Below, piece by piece: positions 1 through 9,343 of a stretch of DNA of 64,000 nt (positions within the stretch are counted from its first letter, which is position 1; every line of letters begins with the position of its first letter). The stretch is from Acidobacteriaceae bacterium (GTDB lineage: Bacteria > Acidobacteriota > Terriglobia > Terriglobales > Acidobacteriaceae). The notes below the pieces were generated by a model. The model did not search any database, was not told the DNA's origin, and saw only the letters and a program-made list of their open reading frames with translations. Location: assembly GCA_003139095.1 (NCBI GenBank), contig PLHW01000046.1, positions 78,055-142,054 of the forward strand. The letters are read 5' to 3'. The translations under genes were made by a program, and so were the position numbers.

Positions 1-1
1 C

Positions 2-1210
2 ACCTCTGCCGGAGGCTCCAACAATCTCGGCACAGTCTTCGCCCTCTGCGCTCCCGGCGCCCTCGCGCCCCCGGTTTGCGCCGGCTCTTTAACGTATACC
101 GAGATCGTCCTGCACAGTTTCACGGGCAGCCCCGCCGACGGCGCCACTCCTCTGGCCGGCCTCGTCTACGAGCAAATTTCCGGCAATCTCTACGGCACCA
201 CCTCCGCCGGAGGGTCCGGTTCTTGTAGCGGCGGTTGTGGCACCGTCTTCGCCATCAACTCCGATGGCGGCACTCTCACCGTGCTCCACAATTTTCTCGG
301 CGGCACCGACGGCGCCACCCCCAAAGCTGAACTTTTGGAGGACAGCTTCGGAAATTTCTATGGCACCACCAGTCTCGGAGGTTCCGGCAGTTGTGGCCAA
401 GGTTGCGGCACGGTCTTTACCCTGAATCCCGGCAGCAGCACTTACACCGTGATCTACTCGCTTCACGGGTCCCCTGATGGCGCCAACGCCGTCGCCGGCC
501 TGGCCTTTGACTCCACCGGCAACCTCTGGGGCACGGCAAAGAACGGCGGAAAAGCGAACCTTGGTTCGATCTTCGAACTAACCACCGGCGGCACTCTTGT
601 CTATACGCGCAGTTTTGCTGGCAAAACCGACGGCGCCAATCCCGCCGCCGCTCTCGCCTTTGACCCCGCCATCGGCGCGCTCGGCACCTTCTACGGCACC
701 ACCGAGGCCGGCGGCGCTCCTTTCTGCAGCGGCGGGTGCGGTACCGTTTTCGAATTGCAGCCGCACACCATGGGAAGTCCCGCCTACAACAACTTCTATC
801 AATTCACCGGTGCCGGCCCCGCCCGCACTGGGTCCGCCCCCATCGCCCGTCTCACCGTCGACACCGGCATGGGCGATGAACTCCAGCACTATGTCTATGG
901 CACCGCCAGCCTCGGAGGCAAAAATACCGGTGCCTGCCCATCCTCCGGCTGCGGCACGGCCTTCCTCATTTGTCCTCCCACGATTTCCTGCCCTGTCATC
1001 AAACGCGAGACCACTCTCTTCGCCTTCGACGGCACCCACGGCGCCAATCCCGCCTCCTCATTACTGATCGATCTTTCGCTTCTGCCACAGTCCCACGAAA
1101 ACACCAGGTTCCCTCCGCCCGGGAGGCCCCAGTGCACTTCCAACTGTATTGGGACTGGACAAAATGACGGCGAGAATGGCGGAGGCGTTGTAGTCGCCCT
1201 AACCGACTAA
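2..1210 (+). CDS. GloVer-repeat secreted protein (5' truncated by the window edge)
   Basis: The frame is open from base 2 to a TAA at 1208-1210, so the true start lies upstream of the window. The translation is a series of roughly 40-60 residue repeats, each with a GNxYGTT-x-GG core followed by a Cys-poor or CGxGCGTVF segment and a LxSFxGxxDGANP segment. This is the hallmark of choice-of-anchor tandem repeat (GloVer) proteins, which in Acidobacteria are usually exported, Gly/Ser/Thr-rich, propeller-like proteins of unknown role. At least five repeats are visible. The C-terminus is short and Gly-rich (GENGGGVVVALTD) with no visible membrane anchor, so the protein is probably released or attached through the missing N-terminal part. 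Substrate and function cannot be deduced. It is convergent with the kinase gene that follows. Confidence 0.8.
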   Translation, partial: TSAGGSNNLGTVFALCAPGALAPPVCAGSLTYTEIVLHSFTGSPADGATPLAGLVYEQISGNLYGTTSAGGSGSCSGGCGTVFAINSDGGTLTVLHNFLGGTDGATPKAELLEDSFGNFYGTTSLGGSGSCGQGCGTVFTLNPGSSTYTVIYSLHGSPDGANAVAGLAFDSTGNLWGTAKNGGKANLGSIFELTTGGTLVYTRSFAGKTDGANPAAALAFDPAIGALGTFYGTTEAGGAPFCSGGCGTVFELQPHTMGSPAYNNFYQFTGAGPARTGSAPIARLTVDTGMGDELQHYVYGTASLGGKNTGACPSSGCGTAFLICPPTISCPVIKRETTLFAFDGTHGANPASSLLIDLSLLPQSHENTRFPPPGRPQCTSNCIGTGQNDGENGGGVVVALTD

Positions 1211-1333
1211 ACTTACCGTTGCCGCGCCGGAGAGGGTGTTGTGTGGTGAGCTAACTAACTCGTGAACTGACTTTGCTCGTTGAGGTGATGGGGCTATGCC
1301 TCGTCCGCCCCATCCCCAACAAACTTCCTTCCC

Positions 1334-4300
1334 CTACTCCAAGCTCTTCACCCGCGCATACTCCCTCTTCGCCTCCGAAACCATCGCAAAATTCGCATCC
1401 GCATCCTTCCAAATCCCGAGCAGCTTCTGGTATTCATTTCGAGCCTTCTCCGTCTCGCCCATCCCTGCATACGCCTTCGCCAGTTGGAATTCCGCCAACA
1501 CTCCCAACGGAAAATTCCACACCAGTCCCCGGTGCTCGACAATCTTCTCGAACTCCTCCTCCGCTCTCTCCCACTGCCCCAATTGAACGTATGCCTCACC
1601 CCGCAGGTATACCGGATACATAGACGCGCCCACGGGCGAGTACGGTGGTACGCCGCCTCCCAGTTCGTACGGAATCGCTGCCTGCAAATCGTTCACCGCC
1701 ACGGCCGGCCTGCGCTTTGACAATTCGATCGCTGCCCGAATACTAGGCAGCCAGTAACTCACCAACAGCGTGTCGCTCGGGAATCGTTTCTGAAGGCTGC
1801 CTGCGATCCTCTCCGCTCGTCGTACATCGCCCGCCCGCGCGAACGCCATAGCCGCGGCGATCTGAATATTTCGGCTCGAGACTAGCCCCAGCGCCGCCGT
1901 CGCATGTTTTCTCGCTTCTGCCCCATTGCCAAACTCCGCCTCCCGCATCGCCTCCGTCGCTTCTCCGGCCGCGCCCGTCTCCTTGTCGCCGCTGGATACC
2001 GCCACCCCCACTACCCGTCGTGACAGTTCCCGCGCCTTCTCCATTCGTCCGTAAAACGCTTCGCTGTCGGATTCGCTCGATAGAACGGTAGATTCGTTCT
2101 CCGAGTTCCCTTGTGCCGCCAATATGCAACGCTCCATTTCCCGATTATCGCTTTGCAAAAATGCCAGTTGATAGTAATTCTCCAGCAGCGGTCCATCCAG
2201 CTTCCGCGCCCGCGCCTCATCCAGAATCCCTCTGGCCTCGTCCAGACGGTTTAAGTTGACGTAATCGGATGACACTACGCCATAGACCAGAGAACTGTCC
2301 TTCTTAAGCGCGAATCCCTCGAGATCATTCCTCAAAGCCTCCTCCAGATGCCCCAGGTTGAGCGCGATTAACCCTAGGTCCACGTGAGGTGTCGGATCTC
2401 CCGGATATAACTGCTTCCATTGATAGAGCGTCTGCGCCGCTTTCTCCATTTCTCCTGTCACATTCGTGTAGTAACTCGCATCAATCGAAAACCGCTCTCG
2501 CTCCGTAACTTTGTCCCGAAGTTGATAGGCCCGCGTGATGTACTCTGCGCACAGCGCCGCTTCGTTTCGATTGCAATACAAGATCCCTAAATCCAAGCTC
2601 GCCCATGCGAAGTTCGGATCTAACTCCAGCGCCCGCTTGAACTGGGGAATTGCCGCCGCCCCCTGCGATCGAAATGTCTTTTCCGCCAGGCCATACGCCT
2701 GCAGCGCCTCCAGCGACGATGTCGTTGCCTGCTCCAGCGGCGTATTGTGCTCTTGAATCGACGCCAGCGACTCGCCCAGTTTGTTGCGCATGTTCTTCGC
2801 AACTTCGTGCAGCTTCCCCAGCACCCTTTCCCGCCGGTCCGCCTCCGCCTGCTCTACGTCCAGCGTCTCCCCGTTTTCGCAATTCTCCGCCTTCAGTGTG
2901 ATCGCGTAACTGCTCCCAATATTCGCAATCGAGCCCAGCAACATCGCCTTGCTTCCTGCCCGCTGGCACACCTCGCGCGTAATCTCCGGCGTCAGCGCTG
3001 TCTCCGCCCCGCGCCCCATGTACCGCAGTTGCCGGTTGATCACATCGTCGGACAGCAAATTCAAAAATGGCGACTGGCTCAAATCCGCCGCCAGTCCTGC
3101 CTTCAGCGCATCCCCCAGAACCGGATCGCCCGCCGCGTTCCGAAAATCGCCCAGTACAATCGTATCTTTCTCCGTGAGCTTCGGCCGCCGCGACCGCCAA
3201 ACCGCCGTCGCTCCAATCGCCAGCGCGATCACGATCGCGCACACCATCCCGATCAGCAGCCGCTGGTTCCGCGATCGCAATCGCCGCACATTATCCAGCA
3301 GCGGCTTCGCATGTTGTGCCGATTCCAGTTCCCGGTCCAGGTTCTCAATCGCGCCGCGTATCTCGGCCGCGCTTTGCCAGCGCTTCTCTCGATCCTTCTC
3401 CAGCGCCCTGCAAATAATCTGCTCGAACTCTGGCGGCAGATCCACCCTCGCCACGTGCGGGCTCTCCGCTTCGCGATTCAAAATTGCCTGGCACGCTTCA
3501 TGCGCATTCTTCCCACGAAACGGCAGAACCCCAGTCGCCATCTCGTACAGCACGATCCCGAATGAAAACAAATCCGTGCGCGAATCCAGCGCCTCGCCCC
3601 GCACCTGCTCCGGAGACATATACGCCGCCGTCCCCACCAGCGCCCCAGCCGCCGTCAGTTGCTCGTTCAGCGCGTCGTTCCCCCCGTCCGCTGCCTCGTT
3701 CCGAGCTGTCGGCGTCGGCACCCCCTTCGCCAGCCCAAAGTCCAGAATCTTCGCGTGCCCCCGCGTCGTAACAAATATGTTGATGGATTTGATATCCCGA
3801 TGAAAAACGCCCGCCCCGTGCGCCGCATCCAGCGCGTCCGCGATCTCCGTCGCCAGCCGCAGCAGCGTCTCCAGCTCCAGCTGCTTTCCCGAAATTTTCT
3901 TCTTCAGGGTCTCGCCCTCCAGATACTCCATGGCGATAAACCCCTGCCCCTGGTGTTCTCCGATTTCATACACCGTGCAAATGTTGGGATGATTCAACGC
4001 CGACGCCGCCTGCGCCTCGCGTCGCAATCGAGTCCGCGATTGCGGGTCAAGCGCCATTCGCGTGGGCAGGAACTTCAATGCCACGCTGCGTCGCAACTCA
4101 TTGTCTTCCGCCTTGTACACCTCGCCCATTCCGCCCGCCGCCACGAAATGGGTAATCCTGAATCGCCCGCTGATCAGTTCCCCCGGCTCGAATCGCGCCG
4201 GCTCCGCCGACTCCTTCTTTCCAACCGATGCCAGCGCCGGTTCCGAAAGAAAACTATCCGCCTCGCGGAACTCCGCCAGCAATCTCTCCACTTCCTTGCG

Positions 4301-4417
4301 AATTTCCTGGTCAGGGGTTTCCTGTTGTAGAAACGCCGCTACGTCCTGAGGGGCTAACTCCTGAGCGGCCTCGAAAAGAACCTTAACGGTTTCCCATCTC
4401 TCCCGCGACAGCGTCAT
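1334..4417 (-). CDS. Membrane-anchored Ser/Thr protein kinase with C-terminal TPR region
   Basis: This 1027-residue protein has a Hanks-type kinase domain at about residues 85-360. Visible motifs are a glycine-rich loop (AAGGMGEV, 93-100), the catalytic Lys115 (VALKFL), HRDIK at 206-210, DFG at 226-228 and the activation-segment MSPEQVRG near 267. A single transmembrane helix at about 387-407 follows. The remaining roughly 600 residues start with a domain of the kind seen in Acidobacterial kinases ([11 protein letters not shown]) and continue as TPR-like helical repeats, probably facing outside the cytoplasm. The gene overlaps the upstream ECF sigma gene by 35 bp on the same strand, so the two are very likely cotranscribed. 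In this phylum such pairs are thought to link phosphorylation to transcription, but the signal sensed here is unknown. Confidence 0.92.
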   Translation of the reverse strand: MTLSRERWETVKVLFEAAQELAPQDVAAFLQQETPDQEIRKEVERLLAEFREADSFLSEPALASVGKKESAEPARFEPGELISGRFRITHFVAAGGMGEVYKAEDNELRRSVALKFLPTRMALDPQSRTRLRREAQAASALNHPNICTVYEIGEHQGQGFIAMEYLEGETLKKKISGKQLELETLLRLATEIADALDAAHGAGVFHRDIKSINIFVTTRGHAKILDFGLAKGVPTPTARNEAADGGNDALNEQLTAAGALVGTAAYMSPEQVRGEALDSRTDLFSFGIVLYEMATGVLPFRGKNAHEACQAILNREAESPHVARVDLPPEFEQIICRALEKDREKRWQSAAEIRGAIENLDRELESAQHAKPLLDNVRRLRSRNQRLLIGMVCAIVIALAIGATAVWRSRRPKLTEKDTIVLGDFRNAAGDPVLGDALKAGLAADLSQSPFLNLLSDDVINRQLRYMGRGAETALTPEITREVCQRAGSKAMLLGSIANIGSSYAITLKAENCENGETLDVEQAEADRRERVLGKLHEVAKNMRNKLGESLASIQEHNTPLEQATTSSLEALQAYGLAEKTFRSQGAAAIPQFKRALELDPNFAWASLDLGILYCNRNEAALCAEYITRAYQLRDKVTERERFSIDASYYTNVTGEMEKAAQTLYQWKQLYPGDPTPHVDLGLIALNLGHLEEALRNDLEGFALKKDSSLVYGVVSSDYVNLNRLDEARGILDEARARKLDGPLLENYYQLAFLQSDNREMERCILAAQGNSENESTVLSSESDSEAFYGRMEKARELSRRVVGVAVSSGDKETGAAGEATEAMREAEFGNGAEARKHATAALGLVSSRNIQIAAAMAFARAGDVRRAERIAGSLQKRFPSDTLLVSYWLPSIRAAIELSKRRPAVAVNDLQAAIPYELGGGVPPYSPVGASMYPVYLRGEAYVQLGQWERAEEEFEKIVEHRGLVWNFPLGVLAEFQLAKAYAGMGETEKARNEYQKLLGIWKDADANFAMVSEAKREYARVKSLE

Positions 4418-5093
4418 ACGCCGGTTTCAGCTCTCCGTGCAGCCATGCCTTGGCCACACTCCAGTCGCGCTTCACCGTCTTCGGTGAAACGCCCAGCACC
4501 TCGGCCGCTTCCTCCACCGTCAGCCCCGCAAAAAATCGCAGCTCTACGATTCTCGCCTGCCGCGCATCCAGCGCCGCCAATTTTTCCAGCGCCCCATCCA
4601 GTTCCACTAACGCTGTTGCCTGCCCCGGAGCGAAGACCAGCGCTTCGTCGAGCGACACCATCTGCTGCCCGCCGCCCCGCTTCTCTCGCAAATGTCCGCG
4701 CGCGTGATCCAGCAGCACTCGCCGCATCAAGTGCGCCGCGATCCCAAAAAAATGCGCCCGGCTCTGCCAGTTCACCGAGCGCTGCTCCACCAGTTTCATA
4801 TACGCTTCATGCACCAGCGCCGTCGTTTGCAGCGTGTGGTCTTCGCGTTCCCGCCGCATGTAGCGCCCGGCCAATCTGCGCAACTCGTCGTAAACCAGCG
4901 GCATCAACTGGTCTGCCGCTTCTTGCTTTCCGTGCGCCAGTTCTTCCAGCAGCAACGTCACTTCGCCTGACTCGTGGGATAACCCGCGTGGTGACGAAGC
5001 TCCGTCCTCTCCCGGTTCCTGTGCTACCGGCGCTTCGTCCCGGGGTATATTGGCTCCGCCCTCCATCTCCGGTTTTCTATCCTCACCATCCAT
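4383..5093 (-). CDS. ECF-family RNA polymerase sigma factor
   Basis: This 236-residue protein has sigma region 2 at about residues 60-125 ([17 protein letters not shown], then [16 protein letters not shown] and [16 protein letters not shown]) and a region 4 helix-turn-helix at about 175-215 ([31 protein letters not shown]). The pattern matches the Sigma70_ECF family (PF07638 type) common in Acidobacteria and Planctomycetes, often encoded beside Ser/Thr kinases. About 45 N-terminal residues are low complexity and acidic. The chosen ATG follows a GAGGCGAG purine stretch. The 3' end overlaps the kinase start, implying translational coupling. No anti-sigma factor gene is visible, so control through the kinase is a reasonable inference. 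Target promoters are unknown. Confidence 0.9.
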   Translation of the reverse strand: MDGEDRKPEMEGGANIPRDEAPVAQEPGEDGASSPRGLSHESGEVTLLLEELAHGKQEAADQLMPLVYDELRRLAGRYMRREREDHTLQTTALVHEAYMKLVEQRSVNWQSRAHFFGIAAHLMRRVLLDHARGHLREKRGGGQQMVSLDEALVFAPGQATALVELDGALEKLAALDARQARIVELRFFAGLTVEEAAEVLGVSPKTVKRDWSVAKAWLHGELKPAYDAVAGEMGNR

Positions 5094-5408
5094 CTCGCCT
5101 CACCCTCGATGGAATCATCGCGGTTGCTGCCGCCGCGCAAGTTCCTGGGTCGCTTGGAATCATTCGCGAATCCCCGCAACGTCCAGCACCTCGGCCAAGT
5201 TTGGTGACACATTCTATCCCACTCTCCACCCCTCCGCCTCAGCGTTTTTGGCCCACCACCCGCATGACCCCATTTTCCCCGCAACGTCGCGTTTACCTGT
5301 GAACGACGAAAAGAGGATCGCTCGGACATTCTGTGGCTCACTCCCACACTTCTCCCTCCCGCCCGATCCCCAATTCACAGCCGCTTGCGGCTCAAGGAGG
5401 AATGACCA
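5094..5408. other. Intergenic region between divergent sigma factor and secreted protein
   Basis: This 315-base divergent region should carry promoters for the sigma/kinase pair and for the secreted protein at 5409. I see no convincing sigma-70 pair, palindrome or RNA gene. The only clear signal is the AAGGAGG ribosome-binding site at 5394-5400, which belongs to the downstream gene. Confidence 0.5.
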
Positions 5409-6236
5409 ATGAACTCGAATACGCAACAAACTCTCAATGGTGCCCTGAAGTCGCTCGCGGGCACTCACTCGGGCGCTCCCTCGGCCCGTCAACCCAGAAA
5501 ACTTTTCCCGGCGATTCTGTCGGCGCTCTACCTCACCGTTGTCTTGGCAGGCGCTTCCACCAGCTTCGCTCAGGACTTAGCCAAATTCCCTGCATCCCTC
5601 GCGCGTCATTCGGCCTCCTGTTCGGCCACCGAATCCGAATCCGGCCAATGCCAGCACCAGGACGAAAAGGGCCGTCCTCTCGCCAATGCCAAAAACATCT
5701 TCACCAACTTTGGCAAGGGCGGCAACCTGTTCGACTCCACCGCGGGTTTGCCTATCTCCGGCCCCAGTTCGTCGTCCGGCACCCAGGCCGTCGGCTTTCC
5801 CTTTACTCCCAAGGCCGATGCCACCATGCAGGGACTCGAGCTTCCCCTCTGGTGGGGTGGCGGCAGCAATAGCGTCGACATCTGCCTTTACGCCGATGTG
5901 GATGGCCTTCCCGGCGTGATTATTGAGTGCGTCACTGCTTACAACCTCTATCCCTTCGGAGGCTTCATCTATCCCAATTGCTTCTGGCCTCTGATTCATC
6001 CCATCGATCCCTGGCCGTGCTTCTGCTGGAACGTGATTGGCTGGGATCCCTACCCCTTGCTCCGCGGCACCCGATACTGGATCGTCGTCTACCCCGACTT
6101 CTATGAGCCGGACTTCTACGGCGGCTGGTACCTTACTGCCTCGCACACCGTCGGCGAGTACGCCACCTTCGACGGCACCGCATGGACCGGGCAGAAAGGA
6201 GACGTCCCGGCGGTGGCCGTCGCCGGTACCAACTAA
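5409..6236 (+). CDS. Secreted beta-sandwich-like protein of unknown function
   Basis: The 275-residue product starts at an ATG eight bases after a perfect AAGGAGG. A long N-region is followed by a hydrophobic signal segment (about residues 36-52, AILSALYLTVVLAGASTSFA) with an AxA-type cleavage context before QDLAKF. The mature part has a GFPFTPKADATMQGLELPLWW motif, a SVDICLYADVDGLPG motif and an RGTRYWIVVYPDF motif. That order resembles the choice-of-anchor R type, in which a secreted beta-sandwich describes an element bearing LysxDxxGxPG-like signatures. The central part is rich in Trp, Pro, Tyr and Cys. It lies about 270 bases upstream of the tyrosinase gene on the same strand, so both may act outside the cytoplasm, but a common operon is not proven. 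No catalytic residues are recognised. Confidence 0.7.
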   Translation: MNSNTQQTLNGALKSLAGTHSGAPSARQPRKLFPAILSALYLTVVLAGASTSFAQDLAKFPASLARHSASCSATESESGQCQHQDEKGRPLANAKNIFTNFGKGGNLFDSTAGLPISGPSSSSGTQAVGFPFTPKADATMQGLELPLWWGGGSNSVDICLYADVDGLPGVIIECVTAYNLYPFGGFIYPNCFWPLIHPIDPWPCFCWNVIGWDPYPLLRGTRYWIVVYPDFYEPDFYGGWYLTASHTVGEYATFDGTAWTGQKGDVPAVAVAGTN

Positions 6237-6506
6237 CGGTCTCTTAGAGTAACCGCTCTAAGCTCGCGAAAAGCTGTCCGTCACCGGGGGAGCGCAGCCA
6301 ACCTCTGCGCTCCCGCGAACCGGCCCCAACGCGCGGTGGATGCCAACTCACTTGACAACCACCCGCTTCGGGGTCATTATGGCGCGCATTCGGGTGAGGA
6401 CTATACCTTCCCTTGGCTCGCCCGAACTCACCAGTCGTCACCGTTTCTCCGGGCCCCCGGACTGCGCTACCGCGCACTCCCATTTCGATTGCAGAGAGGA
6501 CACACC

Positions 6507-8009
6507 ATGAAATACCCAAATCAATCTCGTCGTCGATTCTTGACTACCCTGGGAGCCACTGCCGGCGTCACGCTCGCCGGTAAGTCGCTCTTCAACATCG
6601 ATAAGGTTTTTGCCACCACACCCTACACCCGCCTCAATCTCGCCGGGCTCACCCTCAGCAGCCCAACCATTGTGTCCTACATCGCCGGCGTTACGGCCAT
6701 GCAGGCCTTGCCCCTCACCGATCAGCGCAGTTGGGCATATCAGGCTGCCATTCATGGAACCACGATGAGTGGAATGATGCCCGACTGGAACACCTGCTCC
6801 CACAGCACCTTCGAACTCAACTTCTTCTGGGCCTGGCATCGCATGTATCTCTACTGGTTTGAGCGCATTGTCCGCAGCTTGTCCGGCGACCCTACCTTTG
6901 CCTTGCCCTACTGGGACTGGCAGGCCAATCCCTATTTGCCCCCCATGTTCCAGAACCCGCCTACTGGTAGTCCGATCCTTCACGTTGCCGCCCGTAATGC
7001 GTCGATCAACAACGGCACCAGCAACGTCGGCGTCTTGACTCCGGGCGTCAATAACGCTTTCGCCCAGCCTATTTTCGAATACACCTCGGTTGACGGCGCA
7101 GACCAACTCATCCAGTTGCCGCACAACCAGGTGCATGGCATGGTGGGCGGAATCATGGGCAGCACTCTAACTGCCGCCCAGGATCCTGTTTTCTTTGTCC
7201 ATCACGCCAACGTCGATCGCCTGTGGGATCTCTGGCTCGCTAACAACTCGCTCAACGCCGATCCCACCTCCGATTCCATCTGGGGCGGGACCAGCTTCGG
7301 CTTCTTTGATGAGAACGCAAACGCAGTGAGTATGACTCCATGCGACGTTCTCCGTGCCGCCCAGCAACTCAACTACATTTATGACACTGAGCCCGCGCAG
7401 GTCGAGCAATACTGTGGCAACACTCAGCCTTGTTCCAGCAGCTACACTGTTTTGGTCGACAACTGTATCCAGAAGCCCCCCTTCTACCTCAACCAGGGAG
7501 GCTACTACGGCTACTACCAGTTCCCCATCAGTTATCAGCTGGGGCAGCAGATCTACGGCTACCTCCAGAACCCCTACAACACCGTCTACCTTTCGCATTA
7601 CGGCATCACTTGCCCGACTCAACCCGGTGTTTATTGGGACGTCTACCTCGGCCTTCCCGTGGGCTCCAAGCCAAATCGTGAGAGTCCCTACTACGTCGGC
7701 AGCTACGCCATTTATGGCGCCGGCATTGCCGATCAACCACCCGATGGCGATGATCCCGCAGAATTCAGCGTTCCCGTCAACACCGCGATCCTCGCCGCCC
7801 TCAAGAAACTGCCCAAAGGCGGTAACATCCCGGTCTCGTTCTACACCTACGGTCCTCCACGTACCACCGCGCAGGGTCCCGCGCAAAAGGCGACCGTAAC
7901 TATCCAGTCGGCCCAGCTAACGCTCCAGACCGTAACTCCAACCGGCCGCGCCGCCGGCCATAAAGATGAGAAGAAACAAGAAAAGAAGGTAATCGCCACG
8001 CTAACCTAA
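6507..8009 (+). CDS. Tat-exported tyrosinase / polyphenol oxidase
   Basis: This type-3 dinuclear copper oxidase is expected to hydroxylate or oxidise phenols to quinones in the periplasm or outside. The ATG at 6507 is preferred over upstream starts because an AGAGAGGA ribosome-binding site lies just before it and the product then opens with a twin-arginine signal (SRRRFLTTLGATAG). Copper-A histidines are probably His83, His99 and His111 (WHRMYLYWFE). Copper-B is the classic block around His206, His210 and His233 (HNQVHGMVGG, then DPVFFVHHANVDRLWDLW). The roughly 250 residues after copper-B are Tyr/Gly/Pro-rich and include a Cys-rich segment, possibly a lid or a binding extension. Length is 500 residues, within the usual range. 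The preceding secreted protein is the only obvious partner, and no caddie-type copper chaperone is seen. Confidence 0.92.
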   Translation: MKYPNQSRRRFLTTLGATAGVTLAGKSLFNIDKVFATTPYTRLNLAGLTLSSPTIVSYIAGVTAMQALPLTDQRSWAYQAAIHGTTMSGMMPDWNTCSHSTFELNFFWAWHRMYLYWFERIVRSLSGDPTFALPYWDWQANPYLPPMFQNPPTGSPILHVAARNASINNGTSNVGVLTPGVNNAFAQPIFEYTSVDGADQLIQLPHNQVHGMVGGIMGSTLTAAQDPVFFVHHANVDRLWDLWLANNSLNADPTSDSIWGGTSFGFFDENANAVSMTPCDVLRAAQQLNYIYDTEPAQVEQYCGNTQPCSSSYTVLVDNCIQKPPFYLNQGGYYGYYQFPISYQLGQQIYGYLQNPYNTVYLSHYGITCPTQPGVYWDVYLGLPVGSKPNRESPYYVGSYAIYGAGIADQPPDGDDPAEFSVPVNTAILAALKKLPKGGNIPVSFYTYGPPRTTAQGPAQKATVTIQSAQLTLQTVTPTGRAAGHKDEKKQEKKVIATLT

Positions 8010-8037
8010 AAATCGCCAATGCTAAAGCGCCCGCGCA

Positions 8038-8062
8038 GGGGCAGCCACCCCCCGGCTGTCCC
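8038..8062. repeat. GC-rich hairpin downstream of the tyrosinase gene
   Basis: GGGGCAGCC (8038-8046) faces GGCTGTCCC (8054-8062) across a seven-base C-rich loop, with eight of nine positions paired. There is no T-run, so it is not a canonical terminator. At 8101-8122 a second GC-rich palindromic stretch (AGCGCGGGCG...CGC) follows, and related GCGCGGGCG stretches recur at 40311-40332 and, inverted, at 49427-49449. Confidence 0.5.
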
Positions 8063-8243
8063 GCGCAGGCAAGAAGATAGCAGGCACAAAGATAACGTGT
8101 AGCGCGGGCGCCCCCGCTCGCGGCCATTGACTTTGAACCGGCAGGTAAATGCCAAGACTCGCCGTGCCGCCCTCAATCAAAAGCCAGGATTCCGCAGTCT
8201 ACCCAGTGGTATAAGGCCCCATGTAACCCCGAAACCGCAGTCT

Positions 8244-8315
8244 CCCAATCACAAACTACCCAGTTACAAATTTACCCAATCTCTAAATTCCCCAAATCAC
8301 AAATTACAAATTTCC
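8244..8315. repeat. Seven-base-period tandem array overlapping the 3' end of a glycosyltransferase gene
   Basis: The sequence reads as successive seven-base words of low complexity (CCCAATC, ACAAACT, ACCCAGT, TACAAAT, then CAAATCA, CAAATTA, CAAATTT). It covers the stop codon and last residues of the minus-strand gene that ends at 8297. It is AT-richer than its surroundings and belongs with the other heptamer arrays noted in this window. Confidence 0.55.
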
Positions 8316-9343
8316 CTGAGCTTCTCCCGGTTCCGCCCAAAGTCCCCCACTTCCCGAGCCGCCTCCTGCGCCGGCAAAAGCCGCGTCTCGCAACCGTTTT
8401 CCAGCCCGCCCATCATCTCCCGCACCAACTCCCGCAGCCGCACCGTATCGAAAATGGTCACGCACGAATTTGGATATAGTCGCAAATTCAGCGAGCTGTT
8501 ATCGCTGAAAATCCCCGGCCTCCCCAGCGCCGCCGCCAAGAACGTAACCCGCCCTAGAATGCTCCCCGCCGTCAGGTTGATCACCCCGTCGCATTCCCCC
8601 AGAAGCCGCACGAATGCCCGGTACCCGCGCTTCCCCTCCAGCACAAACGGCAGTCCCTCTGCGAACCGCGTCGCTCCATACTTCTCCCGATCCGTATCGT
8701 TGTACACGAACGTATGGAACGTAATCCGCTCTCGCACCGAAGCTGGCAACTCCCCGAACACGTCCGCCAGCACTCCCTTCACCACAAACGGATGGTTTAC
8801 AACTATGTCGCCAAAGCACATGGGCACCTGCACCAGTATCTTGTGCTGTCCCGGCAGGGCCGCACCCCCCAGTTTCCGCGTAGCCTCAAAGTCGTACGGC
8901 CACGGAATCACCACCGCCCGCTCCCGCCCAATCAACCCGTCGCAAAATGTCTTCAGCTCGGGGGCGTACGCCCACACATGTCGCGCCCCGCTCAAAATGC
9001 GCTTCACCCGCCCCAGCTTCTCGTCCGTCAAATCCCGCGACAGAATCGCCGGCGGCCCCGGAATCACCGCCACCGGAGGATCCCCCGCCTCCACCAGTGT
9101 CTCCAGATACCTCAACTGGCTGTCCGACCCCTGCAACTCCGCCAGCATCAGGTCATATTTCCCGCGCCCAACCCGCTCCTCCTCGCCCACGAAATCAAAC
9201 TTGTCAGCGAGCATCAGCGCCAGGCAATACACGTCTGGATAAATGACGCCCTCGAGGCGCATCTTCACGTACTTCGCATTCAGTCGCTGTCTGCGCCACC
9301 AAGCGCGCTGGCCGGTGACGAAGCCTATGCGCAATCCGCTCAC
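8297..9343 (-). CDS. Putative GT-B-fold glycosyltransferase or related surface-polysaccharide protein
   Basis: The 348-residue product starts with a Rossmann-like strand (MSGLRIGFVTGQRAWWRRQR) and has a conserved-looking C-terminal half containing LLGECDGVINLTAGSILGRVTFLAAALGRPGIFSDNSSLNLRL. That resembles the nucleotide-sugar site of GT-B enzymes, where a GxxSxxxE-like stretch follows a VINLTAG strand. No family-diagnostic EX7E motif was found, so donor and acceptor remain unknown. Its ATG overlaps the stop of the upstream CgeB-like gene by four bases, so the two are translationally coupled. Together with the next gene upstream they form a minus-strand trio divergent from the gmd-led operon. 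The last codons lie within a heptamer tandem array. Confidence 0.6.
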   Translation of the reverse strand: MSGLRIGFVTGQRAWWRRQRLNAKYVKMRLEGVIYPDVYCLALMLADKFDFVGEEERVGRGKYDLMLAELQGSDSQLRYLETLVEAGDPPVAVIPGPPAILSRDLTDEKLGRVKRILSGARHVWAYAPELKTFCDGLIGRERAVVIPWPYDFEATRKLGGAALPGQHKILVQVPMCFGDIVVNHPFVVKGVLADVFGELPASVRERITFHTFVYNDTDREKYGATRFAEGLPFVLEGKRGYRAFVRLLGECDGVINLTAGSILGRVTFLAAALGRPGIFSDNSSLNLRLYPNSCVTIFDTVRLRELVREMMGGLENGCETRLLPAQEAAREVGDFGRNREKLREICNL

